DNA of 64,000 nucleotides. It comes from Daucus carota subsp. sativus (taxonomy: Eukaryota > Streptophyta > Magnoliopsida > Apiales > Apiaceae). Positions 25,262 to 38,363 of the stretch are shown here, one piece after another. Where the stretch lies: NCBI RefSeq assembly GCF_001625215.2, contig NC_030381.2:49623214-49687213 (forward strand), read 5' to 3'. The notes under the pieces are model-generated. The model was not told the DNA's origin. It worked only from the letters and a program-made list of their open reading frames with translations, and did not search any database. Each line of letters begins with the position of its first letter. The first letter of the stretch is position 1. Made by a program: the position numbers and the translations under genes.

Positions 25262-27989
25262 TCAGTTTGCTCTTTTAGTTGACAATTTCCTCTTCATCCT
25301 ACTATAGGGCCCAACGGTGCAATCCATTAAATACATGTAAATTACCTGGCTCCAAGATCTATATGAATCCAAATTCTCATAATATTCTGGTGCAATCTCC
25401 TTCACCTTGTGAAGCTTGTAACCCGCGATTCTCGGAAAATCATGGTGTTCGTTGTGGTAACCTACATTCCATGTCATAAGATTTAAGGGACCATAGTAAG
25501 AGTATGTTTCTTGTTCCTCTTTGAAGACATAATGTTCAGAGATGAAGTGACCAGCCATTGGATGCATACCACCTCCAACAAACGTGGACAGGATCATATA
25601 GCCAAAAGACTTCCAACCCCAGATGTAAACTACAGAGGCATCAAGGGCTAGCTGGATGGTAAAATTTATGAGCTCCCATATACCAGGGGGTTTTGGTTTG
25701 ACAAATAAAGGACGAAGAGCATAAAAGAAGAGTTGAAAGATGACCCATATGGATTTTGCAATAACATTTGTAACAATATGAGCTTCAGTGAGAGTTGGAA
25801 TGTCCATATCAACACCATCAACACCTTGAAAGCGATGATGTTCGAGATGATATTTTTGAAAGGTGACAGACATGGGTACCCCAATTGGTAGGTTTGCAAA
25901 AATGCCTAGGCAACGGTTGTAGACTGGAGTGGAGAAGGCAAGGTTGTGACTGAGCTCATGAATGGCTAAGAATAGATTGTGGTTGAGGAAAGAACCAAAG
26001 AAGTATGCTATCATCAGGATCTTCACCCAACCAGCATCGTAAAGGAAAGTTGCAGTCCACAACTGAATCAGAACCACCAAAGTAATCTGCAACTCCATGT
26101 AAAATATATTTAGTTAAAACACTGGCAGAGAGTAAATACAGATGCTATTAGCCTCTTGACGAGGATAGAGAATTCTTATATAGAAATGAACAAGTTTGTA
26201 GTGCTCACAGTGCATTAGGGAAATGTCACCAATCACAAGTAACAAGTAAAAGTAAACCAATTTTGACTCTTGGTACCTCTATTAATCTGGTGCACTTGGT
26301 AAATTTATACACTTGTTTCTTCCAATATATGCTTTTTATGAAACAAACATAGTTTCTTATCACTATCGAATTGCTGCACTGTTCAGTAAATCAACTACCT
26401 CCCATAATAACAATAGCAAAATATCTAACCAGTTAAAGCACAACAAGACACGAACCACCAATGGAACCGATAAAAGTCAATAGTTTGTTTATTATCGTTA
26501 AGTGTGCTTCAAACCAGGTGTCAGTATATATTATAAATTGTTAACTTTATCCAAATCCACAAAGAAAGGCTAGGCATAGCTTCATATACCAATTAATTCA
26601 TTACAACTCCAAATGCCAAGTACTGAGGATGTTATGTTATACTGTATATAAGATGTAAAAGTCGGAAATCAGCTGTACTTATTTTTGTTGTTGAAATCCA
26701 AGTACTCTCATCAGTCGATTAAGTTGGGTCTGCAATTTCCTAGTACTAGCTTCTGTATTATGGATCATAGGCATCTGGTGTCAACTCACATATAGAGACA
26801 GAAAAAGACGATAATGGAATTCCAAATTACTCATTGCTCACAGATCTTTTTACATGATCCTTAAAATACCCTCCTATTTATAAGAGAACTTTCATCATAT
26901 TATAGGCCAAACAAGACACAGTATCTAATTCGCACTTGCAAAACTATTGAATCAATTCATAAAACTACTGTTCATTTAGTTTGGAAGGAGCAAAATTACA
27001 CACTACATAATCAGCAACAGTAGCATCAACCTGGTTATTCTTCAGCATGTCAAGCGAATGATTAGGGAAAGGTTTTCACTTGTCCTTCATTTCAGAAGGC
27101 AGTATCTCGAGATGCTTCTCTAGTTCTTTCACTTTACTAGTTAGTGCCAATTGGCAGCTTAAATGGTCTTGCAAGTTGGTTTGTTGTGTATCTTTATTGC
27201 TTAATCTTAGCCGAGTTCATGGGGTTGGTCTTTAGTTTTGTTGCTCTCTGCGGGGTATGCCCCTATAAATGTTTAGGTTATTAGGTGGAATAACTTTTAT
27301 GTAGCAACAAAAAAGTCAATAATAAGACATCATGTAAGGCCATTGAGCTGGCTCAACTTTCCTACTCATAAAGATGAACTCCCACAAGTAGACAAATTCA
27401 TAAATGCATCAATTCACATATAAGTACCCTAGTGCAACATAGCACTATCCACTAAATCTTCTTTTTTCTCTTTGCCAAGTAACATCAGATAAATCTCACC
27501 CTCATTCAACACATCCAAAAACCAATCCAAATCCAATCCTAAGCAAGATCAACACATACATCACAAGCAAACAAACCAACCACATGAACACTCTACTCGA
27601 AAACATACATCAAGTTCCAAACTTTTTCCTCAAAACCCATCAAGAATCATCACCAACATCACAAACCAAACAGTTACTCATAACCAACACATTATACAAC
27701 AACCACTACACACAATGAACAAAAGATACAAACTTTGCATTAACCTAAGCAAACAAACAATGCAGGCTCAAATGGGTAATCTCAAAAACAACCCATTACA
27801 AGAATCAAGCAGAAAAATCAAGAAAAGACCAATCTAGGATCTGGGTAAGAAGCAGACCTTAAGAAAAGCCCAAGGATCAGGCCCAAAAAGATCTTTAATT
27901 TGAGGATACTTGGAAAGGATGAGTCTCCTACGAGAAGCATGAGGCTCATCAGTGTGTGACCAGTAAAAATCTTGACCCATCTCAACCAT
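25262..27989 (-). CDS. Sphingolipid delta(4)-desaturase (DES1-like)
   Basis: Two exons, 27989-27858 and 26086-25262, joined in phase 0 give 318 residues, close to the family length of about 330. The N-terminus carries the DES-specific block [26 protein letters not shown]. Three di-iron histidine boxes are present: HELSH (87-91), HLEHH (124-128) and HNEHH (255-259), separated by hydrophobic spans. In plants this ER enzyme introduces the delta-4 trans double bond into the sphingoid base of ceramides, mainly for glucosylceramides of floral tissue. The first ATG in frame is at 27989; a second candidate Met lies three residues later. The 1.77-kb intron has no recognisable insert. Confidence 0.95.
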
Positions 27990-29118
27990 CTTCTCTTCTG
28001 TTTCCCTGTATAAAAACTTCACATATATTTTTCACACACACAGCACACAGCTGTTGAGTTTCAGCTGTCTATTTTTATTCTTTTGTTTTTCTTGTATTAT
28101 CCAGGAAATAGTCCTAGGAGTCCAAACATATTTGAAGTCCCCTATTTTTGGAATCCACTTTATTTTCTTCTTGTAAGTTCTTATGGAATTCGAAGTTAGT
28201 TTTCGAAAAATAAATAAACATGCAAGCTATATATTTTTCGATATTTGTATAATAAATCTTTATCCTTCGATTTTATTGAATTAAAAAAAAAAGTCAATTC
28301 CAGTAATATTTATTTTAATGCTTACTTTATAGTAATATGATATGTAGATTAAAAATTATAACACAGCTTAATTTACCAACCAAAATATCTCTGTCTCTGA
28401 TTTCTTTCTAATATTTTTCCATTACTTGAAGAGAAAAATATAGTTTAATAAATCTCTTACGAGAATCAAAATCCAATTTTTGAAGAAAAAATTCTTAGTA
28501 ACTAGATTTTTTTTACTGAGAAATAAATATCAATTTTAACCAAACCAAAACTTCAAATGAGAATCAAATCCAGAACCAGAACCTAAGAAATATAAGCCCT
28601 TACTACCGAGGTATCTCATCGAAATAAATGAAGCTATGGAGATTATTTCCACAAAGAAACAGCTTCGTCAGTTAAGGTACAATGGTACTGCTAAAACGAA
28701 TTGCATGTGAATTGAACCAACTGCTTCTAGGTCTAAAGGACAGGCACTTTGTTTAAACCTGAGGCAAGTAGGAATACTTCAACACAAAGCTCAACATTGA
28801 AGAGATTCACACAATAACCATAGGTAACATCGAATTTGAAGAAATTCTTCATGACAAATGTATCGAACTATACAAGCATATACATGATAGGAAGATACAA
28901 TTTAAACTTCGACATAGTTAAACTATCTTAGCTTCAACCCCCATGCCACAAAATAACTCGGGCCGGGTTTTTCTAATTACAACCAGGAACAGAACAATGC
29001 ATATCTACCTAACTCGACCTGTTGAACATACGGAAACCAGAGAAATAAGGTGGTACTTATCCGAAATATGCGAGAGTAGAAGGTGATGATGGCTGACGTC
29101 TTCTATGCCTTCGACAGC
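27990..29118. other. Desaturase promoter side and AIRP2-like 3' flank
   Basis: The desaturase leader, with an ACAC-rich stretch near 28032-28046, is followed by AT-rich DNA to about 28560 and then the probable 3' UTR of the AIRP2-like gene. No other gene is seen. Confidence 0.5.
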
Positions 29119-32100
29119 CTACCTCAGGTGGGAGTCATAAGTGTCAAAAAGGTGATCAGGAACAATCACCGGTAATTTATCTATATACAAGAACAGCCTT
29201 CTAAGATTATCCCTTGTCAGAGTTACCGGATCTATTATGTCCCTGCTGTCCATATATACCCAGAGATCACCCGAGTTTACTCTCTTTAGACTGTCACGAC
29301 AAAAAGGGCAGGACTGTGATCTTGAGCGCCTGCAATTAAAAATTTATTAATATCACTTTGTAACCAAAAAAAAAAAGAATAGTTAACAAGCAAAATTACA
29401 TCCTGATGTACATAATTTAGAAGGACTAAAGAACAAATCAAGAAGGTTTTCATATGACAGCACCAGAGCTGATTAAACAATTAGGTTGTGTTCACTTCAT
29501 GTAATGGAATGAGGGGAGAATGGAATGAAACTATATGAACAAGTTTTATGAAGATTGGAGAAAGTTTGAGGCAATAATGATTAAATATGAGTGAGTTAAA
29601 AATTTTCATGAAGAAGATGATAGGAAAAGATGATGAACAAATGGAATCAACATTCCTTTCAAAACATGTAGGTTAGATTTTTAGTTAAAATAGTTAGAAT
29701 GGAATGATTGAAGGAATGAAAATTATAAACAATTTCACTAATCACTCACAATTTATAATACAAATTTCATTCCATTCTCCCCTCATTCCATTCCATGAAG
29801 TGAACACAACCTCAATATCTGTCTTCAATTCTTTATGACGAGGTCATCTTGGCAGTTTTTACTACCAAAACCAATAACAGCAACCTTGCACCAATGTACT
29901 ACATTATATGCAACAAAGCACCCTCTTAGGCTCTAACGCATAGTGCTATACTACAAGATAGTATATTATCCCAAAACTATTCTACAATTCTCCCAAGGAA
30001 AAGCCTAAGAGTTGCATAAGTTAATGCAGTCAAACTTAATATGAGATATTCATTAAACCAGTACGGATGCAATGATTCATCATGGGACCACACTATGCGT
30101 ATAGTTCCACATATCTTGGTGATCTACTCGGGTCTTCAAGATAATAACTACGGCAAAACCTCCACACATTACCAGAGGCCCTAAATTAATATATAATACC
30201 ATATATCTATTATCTCAGGACTGGAACAAACTATTAATTTATCAAGGTTCTGCTGCGTAACTTATAAGTCCTTTCATAAGTCAAGCAGGCATCATCCAAA
30301 AGATAGCTAGCTTTAATTGATGTGGGTAAAAATAACTGACTATGAGTTCTGCTGAAACAAAAGCCTATTTCCAGAAGTCTCTGACAGGTACTCTCAGATA
30401 GGGATTCATAAGTTTATATCATCTGGATTACAGTATATAATATAGTAAAACGATTTATTCAGGCAGGCAGGCATTGAATATTTTCCATAATTTCATTCAG
30501 AATGTCCACTTTCAGATATAACAATGCAGAACACCCAAGGCATTAAGATCATTCCAACAAATGGAAGAATATAGTCCATAAAGTCAGATATGAGGCAAGA
30601 GGTTAATACCAAGAACTCTTTCAAGAGCTCCAAATTTCTCAACGTCCATAAAGTAGATTGAATCTCAAACAGAATAATAAGATGGTAAAAGCACAATTAT
30701 GAAAATATTGACCAATACAGATACTAAGCTGCAAATCCAGTAATAAGTGTACAGAATCTCAACAACTATCCACTATCCACTAACATATGTAAAGGATGAA
30801 GTATACTGTAGCTGAAAAAGTATATGCAAAAAACAAATTTTGTTTAAATGTTATATTAGGGTCAATTGCAGATATTTCTCATTATTTGCACGCAAATGCC
30901 TCTGCTAAGACTTGAACCATCAACTGCCCTTCAAAGAAGAGGGGCATCTACAAGGCTACAAAGCTAGGGATTGCATAAAGATATTTAGTAGAGGTAAAAA
31001 CAAAATGTATTATTTAATAGACATTCCTCGAGTGTTTTAAACCCAACATGCAACTTCATATTATTTCTTAAATCAAACAATGAGCCTACAAGAAACATAA
31101 GGAAAACCTAATAGCAAAATCGCGTATGAATCACTTTGTGTCCAGTCCTATTATTTATCACCTAGCCCTTATTCCTTACATAAAACTTCTCTGCAGTTGC
31201 ACTTCCAGTGCCTTTTTTGGGCACATTAACATACTAGCATGTAACTTGAGCTAACAGAGCCTAATATTGGCAGATCTCATTCTATATATGCATAGAGATA
31301 TTCAATCAAATTATTCAGAAGCAAATTGTTGATTTGAGTTTGAAATTGCTCACAGCACAAGGATGCCATAGCATTTAAGCAGACTCAATATCCTAGATAT
31401 CAAAAACATACCAAAACCATGAAGTCATGTTTTGCAATGGTGACATATTCACCCAAAAATCATGACAACTCTATATTTAGGATGCAGAGTGTGTGTGTGT
31501 GTGTGTGTGTGTTTGGGGGGGGGGGGGGTAGAGAGAAAGAGAAAGGACCATTCATGGTAGCATTTCAAGCACATAGCATGGTAACAGTTGGGCAAGACGA
31601 TCTTGCAATTTGTCTCCATACAAATTCCACATTCTTCTTCCCTCTCAATGTCTATATCTGACCTGTGCTCCTGGTCATCCCGTCTTTTGTACCTTTCCAT
31701 GCATACTGCTTTTTGCTTTTTATCTTCTGTATCAGTAACTCCTCTTTCAAGTTGCACTAAAGAGGGATAGATAACAGCTGCACATGGCACAATTATTAAC
31801 TCACAATTATTAACTCCACGTGGAAAGAAATAGAAACTTTGTAAGTTCGTGCAACAGAACTAGATTAGTTAGACATAGACAATCTCACCATAGAACTCTC
31901 TAATACTTGCTTTTCTTTCATGGGCTGACATGGTTGTGGTGCCATCTACATAGACCTGTATTGTGGTTTACTAGTTATTGTCACAGCCCAAGGTACAATC
32001 TATTCAGAAAGATAGATAAACATGTTAAATAAGTTCGTACCTTGTAGATTAAGATTCTCAATAGTCCAAGAGCACCAGCAAGGTGACAATCTGTCCACTG

Positions 32101-33937
32101 TACCAGAAAAAGGAACAAATGAGCAGCTGGGCTATATGACATTCTCATCTGAACACAGGCACCATCATACTCTCTTGGAAATTCAGACGCTCTGTACTCA
32201 CATTACAAACCAAGGTGTTAAGTATGGAACAGATCAACCAATATAAAAACATTTATATTATATTATTCGAAGATAATACAACTAACATGCCACTGCATCG
32301 TATATAAATAAATGATGTCTGTAAGCTGAGATATATTAACAGATACACTTTTGACAAGTGCAACTTGGCTGGCTTGTCATTACCAGCACTAATTTATAAG
32401 GTAGTACTATAAACATCATTGAAGAACCAATCCACATGGACCACATGCAAAGAATCACCAACACAAAACATCAAAATTTTAACAGCAGAAGTGCATGAAC
32501 CAGTTTCTACTCTAGCTAAAAAGCAAGTCAAAAATTATACCAAGGTGCATACAACATCAAGGTGCAGTATGTATGAGTACAACGCCTCCAATATTACTTA
32601 CAAACTTAACCACCACAGACAGTTGTATAATTATATATTGAATTATTCATACTTAATCTTTGGCACTATACAAAGATACAAAATGGAAGTTAGGCTTTTT
32701 ATGAGGCATATCCCAAGCTTAAAGGCAACCCTACCATAATTTGTTATCACATGTCTACATTTAACAAAGATGGATTGAATAACAAACTCAAAGGTACAAA
32801 GCATGACACATAGATGACCTTATAAATACTCAATATTACCTGGGTCATTTTAACAACAAACTTACCAGTAGAACCGCAAAAGCATTGATCTAATATGGCA
32901 ACAGAAAACCACCAAATTGTGGACCCTTGTGTACATTCAAAGAAAAAATATACACCCACTTGTACTTCCAGATGAAGAAGGTAATGTAGCAAAATATATC
33001 TCCCTTTTATGAAAAGGATAATATTTCAAATCATAATTTGATCCAACAAAGGATAAATGTCGATACAACCAAAGCAATGCCTACAGTCTTAGTCATGCTA
33101 TCATTCTTTACCAAGAAATCTCATCTGTTGGGAGGTAAAGGAACGTATTCAATCCCTAATACATACAACTTGAAATACAAAAATATAATTGGCAATACAA
33201 AGATAGTACCTAAAACACCCTTTAATACCCCACCCCATATCACTTTATTAGGCCGAAAAGAAAAAACGACATCATTCAAATAGATTAAACTAGAGCTGGA
33301 CCACATAATTCTTTTAACAAAACACCAATCAAGTAGGTAATTTAGATTTAATAACCACCGATATGATGACAATGAACATATAAATTAAAACAATATAATA
33401 AAAATCTAAGTTACTCAAGATAATATTCACACTATTCTAGAAGTCTAAAAGTAATACCTTTACCCAAAACTGAAGCAATGAGCATATGCACATACAAACA
33501 ATAAAATATTAAATATAAAAATTACAAAAACCTAACACCAGACAACATAATCAAAAGAAGATAAGGGAAAGACCAGAATAACATAACAATCAAATGAAAT
33601 AACATCAAGTTACAGACTCAAACACTGTAAATTCAACACTTACCAAGAACAAAAGAAACCCTAACACCATAATCTATGAGATGATTCTTGTAAAACTAAA
33701 CAAAGGGTATGCGAAAAAGCTAAAATCTTTGAACTTATTAACCGCATATACACATATTTCCCAACATAAACACACAAAAGCAGATGAAATACTCATGTAA
33801 AAGACAAGAAATAAAAAGGGGTTGTTTCTGAAGACATACAAAGTATTGGCATGTTGAATATCAGCTTCAAGGATTTTGAGTGAATCTTTGAAGGACTTCC
33901 TCATAGACCCACCAGAGCCACCACCTGAGACATACAT
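29119..33937 (-). CDS. AIRP2: RING-type E3 ubiquitin ligase, AIRP2-like
   Basis: Five exons (33937-33840, 32191-32041, 31955-31889, 31777-31549, 29329-29119) join in phase to 251 residues; Arabidopsis AIRP2 has about 240. The N-terminus has MRKSFKDSLKILEADIQHANTL, followed by the conserved SYSPAAHLFLFLVQWTDC segment and MSAHERKASIREFY. A C-terminal C3HC4 RING runs from about 155 to 192 (CGIC, CYH, CLKC, CPFC) with DLWVY after it. AIRP2 is a cytosolic E3 ligase that promotes abscisic-acid and drought responses in Arabidopsis, which is the best functional guess here. The RING is split by a 2.2-kb intron inside the Trp codon of HEWRS. Its donor is weak (TG|GTCCTT) and is followed by a C-run and CA repeat on the coding strand. 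A MITE lies in the same intron. Confidence 0.95.
29484..29811. mobile_element. Tourist/Harbinger-like MITE in an AIRP2-like intron
   Basis: It has a long near-perfect terminal inverted repeat: GGTTGTGTTCACTTCATG at the left and its complement at the right, extending about 45 bases through GGAATGGAATGAGGGGAG. The flanking trinucleotides are TTA (29481-29483) and TCA (29812-29814), which fits a 3-bp TWA target with one change. The 328-bp element has no coding capacity, and its long palindromic ends would fold back in RNA. The superfamily is inferred from the 3-bp target. Confidence 0.75.
31487..31529. repeat. GT microsatellite plus G-homopolymer
   Basis: A GT run of about 12 units is followed by TTT and about 14 G residues. 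It lies 20-60 bases inside the intron that splits the AIRP2-like RING. Confidence 0.95.
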
Positions 33938-34447
33938 CTCCTCTTGTTTCTTGCCTCAAAGTTTCAAACTTTAAATATCTTGTATCTTCTTCTTGTCAAT
34001 ACACACAAACCCTGATCATTAGATACATGTATTTGATAAAAGAAATGAAAACCCCTGATTTTACTCGGTCTCTCTGTGTGTATAAAGTGATTGTAAGTAT
34101 GTGTAGATATAAAGATGGAAGCTTTATGATAGTTTAAAGGGAAGACCCACTCGCAAACAAACACACACTCACACAAGTGGGGCAAGTATAGTTAGTGAGA
34201 GGGATGAGGGCTGGTGTTTTCTAGAGGCCACGTGCCCAAATTGTCTTGTGACACGTTGACATTTCCAGAAAATATTATATGTGTGATAGTATGATTGTTT
34301 TGCATAATTAATTAGGAAATTTAAAAGTAAACATAACTTTTTAATTCATGTTTGAATTTTATTATATTATTGTGAGAGTGTTTGGCAGAGTAAGTTTCAT
34401 CACTAATAGGATTTTTCTACTCCCTTCATAGTTCATATTCTACTGTA

Positions 34448-34698
34448 CTCCTTGTGCCATTCATTTTTATATAATATAAATTTTTCTTTTTAGATGTTCC
34501 ATCATTTCTATATATCTTAAAATTAATAATTTTTAATGATATAAAACACTATTACACCCACAAATTTTCTCCAATATCTCAAATTTTTATTAAATATAAA
34601 TGAGACCCACCACTTTACTCACTTTTTACTTAATTTTACTCATTTTTTACATTTTTTCTTCATTTTCTTGTCCAAAACCATGTACACAATCGGGAGGA
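34448..34698. mobile_element. Diverged Stowaway-type MITE
   Basis: The left end CTCCTTGTGCCATTCATTTT and the reversed right end TCCTCCCGATTGTGTAC are degenerate, with TA on both sides. The interior (ATTACACCCAC, GAGACCCACCACTTTACTCA) aligns with the cleaner copy at 22639-22950, so this is an older member of that subfamily. Confidence 0.7.
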
Positions 34699-35917
34699 TA
34701 TAATATACGAGTCATACGGCACATGAACCTTATATATAATAAGCATACAAGGTCATATTTCTTCATTGAATAATGATTTGATTTATTTTGGAAAAAGGTT
34801 TATATTTATATTTATATATTTTTGAGATAAAAGTATTAACATGTTTTTAATAATATTCTTGGGTTTTTGTTTATTATAGTCTATTTTAAAAGATACATAG
34901 TTATTTCAGAAAAATAATATATATATTTAATACAATAAATAATTTGTTTCAAAAAATAAAATAATAAAAATATATATAAGTCCTTACAATTTACTTAAAC
35001 CTTTTATCCCTCCTAGTTTATTTTTTGGTTCCGTGATTAGGGTAAAAAAGAAAACTTGAATGTTAGTATAATAATTTTAGTTAGCATGGCCAGAATATAC
35101 ATCAGTAAAGTTTTGGAGTGAGACTGATATATAAATTTAAAACTCCTTGATATTTGTTAAATGTCAAGTCCATGGCCACAGTCCACAGGCAAAGAATGAT
35201 AATGATATGATATTATTGATGAATAATGAATCAACTAATAATAATATAAGAAAAAACACGGGAAACAACAATGGTATAGCAAAACAGCGGAACTGAGTAA
35301 TGCTGGTTGAGCCTTATCTTATCTACAAATAATAGTATCACGTACATACATAGATACACATTCCTTTAATATTGTAATTTGTCTCCTTTTAGCTGTCCGT
35401 TTCTCCCCTATTTGCCGCAGCCTTTCCTTCACGGAATAATGTCACAAAATTTTCGTAACAAACAACCCCTTCCCTGTCTCCTTGTATTTTCAACTCTGTT
35501 CCTTCACTCAACCACTTCTGTTTAACAGCAAACATTAGCAGCTAGCGGATGATTAACATGTCCTAATTTACAGTTGTGAAAATGGTTAATGTATGTCCTA
35601 AAAATCCGTAAATTAAAATTTGTTGTGCTACATGTTCAAGACCGGTCAGGAGACCCTGATCATCCTGTATGTATAAATCTTGGATTTTATAAATTAATTC
35701 TATATATTCAAAATTTCTTCATATTTCGATGCAGATGACATGAAATGAGATTGAGATGTGTAGGAATGATATTTAAATCTCAAACATTTTAAAATTTTTA
35801 AGATGTTGAAATTTAATTTATCAATTTAAATTAATAAGCTACAAGTTCCCACTTTTTTTATAATTATAAATTATTTTATATAATTTTTCTATTTACATCC
35901 TTAATCACATCATAGTA

Positions 35918-36291
35918 CTCCCTCCGTCCCACAATATAAATCTCTTTTCAAAAAGTTACGCATATTAAGAAAATATTATTCCTCCTTGTCTTTTTATAAG
36001 TCATTTAGATTTTTTGCACATAATTCTAATGTCCTTTGATTACCTACTTAAGATTATTTTTTCTAATTTTCTTTTCTTGAATTAAAATATAAGATATATA
36101 TTTTTATTTTAAAAGAAAAATTTTAAAAATATTAATCCTAAATGTAGATTCTCATTAATTATTATATAATTTTGACAAAAAGATAATTATGAAATAATGT
36201 TAATATACTATTTATACTGAAAATTATAAAATAAACAAGTATTATGAGAAAAAAATTGTTTGAAAAGAGATTTATAGTATGAGACGGGGAG
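35918..36291. mobile_element. Stowaway-type MITE
   Basis: The left end CTCCCTCCGTCCCACAATAT and the inverse right end form a terminal repeat of over 30 bases (TAAATCTCTTTTCAAA / TTTGAAAAGAGATTTATA). TA flanks both sides (35916-35917, 36292-36293). It is 374 bp and non-coding, and a different subfamily from the 22639 copy. Confidence 0.93.
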
Positions 36292-36399
36292 TACACGGTT
36301 CATCTCGGACTCGAGGTTAGAAAAGGAAAAGTCCAGAAGAAAACTTTTGATTGAAGTGGGACGAAGAAATGAAAATGCAAAAAATATAGAGGTCGCGGC

Positions 36400-36729
36400 T
36401 AGAGATGTTCAAAAAATCCGAAATCTGAAATCCGATCTGATCCGATCTGGAAAAAAATCTGAAAAATCCGATCCGAAAAAAACCCGGTCTGGCCCGGCCC
36501 GGCCCGAGGGCCTAAAACAGGCCTAATATTTTCAAAAAAACCCGGATAAAATCCGGATTTTTGAAAAATCCGGGCTTTTTATAACTAAACCGGGCCTAGT
36601 ATTTTTGGAAAAATCCGGCCCGGCCCGGCCCGATTTTTAAAAAAGCCCGGCCCGATCTGGTTTGAAAAAAATCCGGATTTTTTTGGCCCGGTCTGGATCT
36701 GGCCCGAACAGATCTTTTGTGCATCTCTA
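36400..36729. mobile_element. Non-autonomous hAT-type element with GATCCGG/GCCCGG repeats
   Basis: Inverted ends TAGAGATGTTCAAAAAATCC and (reversed) TAGAGATGCACAAAAGATCT are flanked by a perfect 8-bp direct repeat GTCGCGGC (36392-36399 and 36730-36737). The 330-bp body is densely filled with AATCCGGAT, GATCTGG and GGCCCGG motifs in both orientations, giving a GC-rich island in AT-rich DNA. It has no open frame of note. The perfect target duplication suggests a fairly recent insertion. Confidence 0.9.
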
Positions 36730-38363
36730 GTCGCGGCCTCACGGGAGGTTGATTATTGTTTAGGTGGTGGTGGTGTCCAACTCATAAAGCATCATCACCA
36801 ACCTTATCTCTATCTATTCAATTCTTATCTTCCTCCCAAATAAATACCCATTTCTTTATTTTCTTACTATAAGGACACCTTAAAATAATATCTACCGAGT
36901 CATGCTATGCATTATATTTATATGTGCCCTATGATTCTATACAGTGCCAAATTCTAATCACTAAATTGCTGTATTATATCACAAAGCCCATGAGTTGAAA
37001 CAATGAGATTCTACTCTTGTTAGTACTCGTATTTCTTTATTGATGGTCACTTTGATGGATACTTCCTAATTCTGTGTATTGGGGAGATATGTATTTTAAT
37101 GTTCGTGTAAAATATAATTTTATAATTTATTTTTTAAATAAAAATATAAATATTAAATCAAATTTTATTCATGAAAAAAAATTGTAAATTAAATTATACA
37201 ATAATAATTTATAAAAATATTAAAATGCGTGTCAAACAAGGAAAAGATGTAATAAAAATATTAAATACTAAGACATTGGGAATATTTGTTCGGTGGACCT
37301 ACCCATTTGTGGTGGGCTTCATAAATTACTTTGGACAGGAAAATTATTAGATGTGTTTGCTTGCAAGTCTTTTCAAGCAAAGCGAAAGAAATAATTAATC
37401 AAATTTTACATTTTATCATTGGATATACAACAGTCAACACACTCGATAACATCATAGATCGTAGCTAAGATTTTTTTTCTCCTATAAAAACCTCGTTATA
37501 GAGCTGTCTTCAAGATAATTTTTTTTTTTTTATCAGACTTGTGTTAACACCACTGAACATGATTATAATCACTGTTTATCACCCGGTGAAACTGAGCGAC
37601 TTGATTTCATTTACATTGTGCTTCCTGAATTATTAATTTACTAGTGTAACAAGAACATGGAAATGGGTAGAAAAACACCTGAGTTTAGACTGGTTTTGTG
37701 GAACCTCCCGGGACTGCTCGTAGATTTGAGAGGCCATATATCTCATACATTTATATATAAATGATTCAAGGGACCTTGACCGAAGTATGATCCGTCTATA
37801 GTCAGGACATCCCGAACTATCCTATTTGTAGTTGGTTCAATGTGCACTGCATGCCATTTTAACTCATGCTTGCTGATATAATGCTAACACCAGATCTGGG
37901 TAACAGGGAGAACTTGCTAGTTACTCCGACAGAAAACTCAGTTCTAAAATACATTAATCACTGTGAGAAAATTTGAAAATGTTACCATCAAGTAATTATC
38001 AATGAATAATACACAAAAATATGCGTTTTTAATTATATGATCGTGATGCATGGGATTCTAACCATGCTTGTAAACTGAAGTGCTAATTAGTGGTTTAAAG
38101 CATAAGAATTTGTTTTCATTAGCTATCATTTCTAAGCACACATTCATTGTAAAAGGAGGTTTAAGAGCACGGTAATATGCAATGAAGCAACAGCTGAGTA
38201 CGAGTTTCAGAAAGCATGGAATGTTGTAGATGGTACTATCACTACAGGTCATAATAATCACAATTTAAAGTTTACGGTTAGTATATCAATGATCAACACA
38301 AAATATGAAACATATTGTACCAAGACACCAAGAATTGACCCATTTTCATATCCAAAGGCAATT

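Larger units (their letters stand above)
33938..38363. other. Gene-poor region with several MITEs
   Basis: The first 300 bases are the AIRP2-like leader and promoter (GT/CA-rich near 34140-34180). Beyond lie AT-rich DNA and three separately listed elements (34448, 35918, 36400). From 36740 to 38360 I see no gene, only AT-rich sequence that may include the 3' flank of the downstream minus-strand gene. Confidence 0.6.
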
